Shown here piece by piece: positions 5,101-6,352 of a DNA stretch of 6,352 nucleotides. The DNA is from Xanthobacteraceae bacterium. Lineage in GTDB: Bacteria; Pseudomonadota; Alphaproteobacteria; Rhizobiales; Xanthobacteraceae. Below the pieces are notes generated by a model. It made no database searches. It was given only the letters and a program-made list of their open reading frames with translations, and had not been told where the DNA came from. The stretch is from NCBI GenBank assembly GCA_030043285.1, contig JASHXZ010000702.1, positions 1-6,352 on the forward strand, given 5' to 3'. The number at the start of each line of letters is the position of its first letter. Position 1 is the stretch's first letter. A program made the translations under genes and the position numbers.

Positions 5101-6352
5101 ATGACGCCTCCCCCATCCGCGACCGCCGCCGCCCGCGCCGAGACCAAAGCCGATCCGGCGGTTGCCGGCCTCGAGCGCCCGACGCCGGCCGGCGCCAATG
5201 CGCCGGGCTTCGGCTCCGACGTCATCGCCGACGCGCTGCGGCTACTCGACATTCCGTATATCGCGCTCACGCCGGGCGCGAGCTATCGCGGCCTGCACGA
5301 TTCCATCGTCAATTATCTCGGCAACTCGAAACCGCAGATGCTGCTCTGCCTGCATGAGGAGGCGGCCGTCGCCATCGCGCAGGGCTATGCCAAGGTCACC
5401 GACAAGGCCATGGTCACGGCGGTGCATTCCAATGTCGGGCTGATGCACGCCTCGATGGCGATCTTCAACGCCTGGTGCGACCGCATGCCCGTGGTGGTGC
5501 TCGGCGCCACCGGGCCGGTGGACGCCGCCAAGCGCCGGCCGTGGATCGACTGGATCCACACCGCGCGCGATCAGGGCGCGCTCGTTCGCGAATACACCAA
5601 GTGGGACGATCAGCCGGCTTCGCCGGGCGCCGCGCGCGAAGCGATTTTGCGCGGCACGTGGATCGCCAACACCGTGCCGCACGGCCCGGTCTACATCAAT
5701 TTCGACGCCGAGCTTCAGGAATCCAAAGTCTCCGAGCCGCTGCCGTCGATCGATCCGGCGCGCTACATGCCGCCGGTCTCGACCGCGGCACCGGCCGAGC
5801 AGGTGCGCCAGGCCGCGGCGCTGCTCAAGGACGCCAAGCAGGTGCTCATCCTCGCCGGCCGCACCTCGCGCAGCGAAGCGGCATGGAACGCGCGTGTCGC
5901 GCTCGCCGAGGCGCTCAATGCGCGGGTCGTGACCGATCTGAAAATCGGCGCCAGCTTTCCGACCGATCATCCGCTCTACGCCGGCGCGCCGCGCGCGATC
6001 ACGCCGGACGCCGTCGAGGGCCTCAACAACGTCGACGTCGTGCTCAGCCTCGATTGGGTCGATCTCGGCGGTGCGCTGCGTCATTGGGGTCCGTCGCCGT
6101 CGGTCAAGGTCGTGCAGGTTTCGCTCGACCACCGCATCCACAATGGCTGGAGCATGGACCATCAGGCGCTGCCCGCCGTCGATCTGCTCCTTTCCGCCGA
6201 TCCCGACCTCGTGGTGCCGGAGCTGGTGAAGGAAATCGGCAAGAGCACGAAACCGCACGGCGTACCGAGCCCCCTCCCTTTCCCTCCCCCGCGTGCGGGG
6301 GAGGGAAGGGTGGGGGTCGATAAAGAACCGGCCGGCTTCACCAACGAGCACA
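5101..6352 (+). CDS. Thiamine-diphosphate-binding enzyme, acetolactate-synthase-like (partial, C-terminus missing)
   Basis: The frame is open from ATG 5101 to the window end, 417 complete codons with no stop. Residues about 37-210 form the ThDP-enzyme N-terminal (PYR) domain. It contains TPGASYRGLHD and CLHEEAAVAIAQGYAKVTD, where Glu86 is the conserved cofactor-activating glutamate, and ends with the typical GPVYINFD. Residues about 226-365 form the central domain, including VLILAGRTS and VDVVLSLDWVDLGG. The C-terminal domain with the ThDP/Mg GDG motif should lie beyond the window. The family includes acetolactate synthase, benzoylformate decarboxylase, oxalyl-CoA decarboxylase and many uncharacterised relatives; I cannot assign the substrate, and RRPWIDWIHTARDQ is a subfamily marker rather than a functional one. 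The first 36 residues are an Ala/Pro-rich extension. A hairpin repeat is embedded in the frame at codons 390-406. Confidence 0.85.
   Translation, partial: MTPPPSATAAARAETKADPAVAGLERPTPAGANAPGFGSDVIADALRLLDIPYIALTPGASYRGLHDSIVNYLGNSKPQMLLCLHEEAAVAIAQGYAKVTDKAMVTAVHSNVGLMHASMAIFNAWCDRMPVVVLGATGPVDAAKRRPWIDWIHTARDQGALVREYTKWDDQPASPGAAREAILRGTWIANTVPHGPVYINFDAELQESKVSEPLPSIDPARYMPPVSTAAPAEQVRQAAALLKDAKQVLILAGRTSRSEAAWNARVALAEALNARVVTDLKIGASFPTDHPLYAGAPRAITPDAVEGLNNVDVVLSLDWVDLGGALRHWGPSPSVKVVQVSLDHRIHNGWSMDHQALPAVDLLLSADPDLVVPELVKEIGKSTKPHGVPSPLPFPPPRAGEGRVGVDKEPAGFTNEH
6270..6316. repeat. GC-rich palindromic repeat (REP-like) inside a coding sequence
   Basis: The core is a perfect 13-bp inverted repeat (6280-6292 with 6295-6307) around a 2-nt centre. 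It extends through a 1-nt bulge (6279), 3 more pairs, a T-T mismatch (6275/6311) and 5 further pairs (6270-6274 with 6312-6316). The left arm is C/T-rich (CCCTCCCCCGC) and the right arm G/A-rich. From memory, near-identical palindromes are common between genes in Bradyrhizobium, Rhodopseudomonas and relatives, and translate to Pro/Gly-rich fragments in mis-called ORFs. Here the element is read in frame as SPLPFPPPRAGEGRVGV, and the frame continues past it. Confidence 0.8.

Noticed and set aside
6270..6316. The right-edge hairpin as an intrinsic terminator
   Set aside because: It lies within an open coding frame that continues past it and has no T-run, so a repeat element fits better.
5242..6351. 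A 369-codon minus-strand open frame opposite the ThDP enzyme
   Set aside because: It is antisense to a frame with clear ThDP-enzyme motifs. Its sequence is Arg/His-rich, as expected from the GC-biased opposite strand, and shows no domain pattern.

Overview
The window is high-GC, compact bacterial DNA. The proteins point to an alphaproteobacterium of the Hyphomicrobiales (Bradyrhizobium/Rhodopseudomonas/Xanthobacteraceae-like). The clues are an EF-P and EpmA pair of the form common in that group, an MltB-type transglycosylase with a C-terminal peptidoglycan-binding domain, and a GC-rich palindrome of the kind scattered through those genomes. The genus is inference. Eight protein genes are visible. 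Two are cut by the window edges: the first lacks its N-terminus and the last lacks its C-terminus.

Layout. (1) 3-521 (+) is the C-terminal part of a protein with two successive winged-helix-like DNA-binding regions. It is followed 33 bp later by a small beta-propeller protein (555-1196, +). (2) epmA (1226-2278, -) and efp (2381-2947, +) are divergent around a 102-bp intergenic region. EpmA attaches beta-lysine to the conserved lysine of EF-P, so substrate and modifying enzyme sit side by side; the partner epmB is not in the window. (3) A type II toxin-antitoxin module follows at 3025-3700, with a Phd/YefM-type antitoxin and an overlapping PIN-domain (VapC-like) toxin. A perfect interrupted palindrome lies inside its promoter, and the predicted antitoxin mRNA is essentially leaderless. 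(4) Only 20 bp after the toxin comes an exported MltB-family lytic transglycosylase (3721-4995). (5) A thiamine-diphosphate (acetolactate-synthase-like) enzyme starts at 5101 and stays open to the window end.

The most unusual point is near the right edge. A roughly 47-bp GC-rich hairpin repeat lies inside the open reading frame of the thiamine-diphosphate enzyme and appears to be translated as a Pro/Gly-rich insert between domains. The second is the toxin-antitoxin control region, where -35, operator, -10 and start codon are packed into 38 bp. I see no rRNA, tRNA, CRISPR array, insertion sequence or prophage. I do not see a clearly new multi-gene system here.
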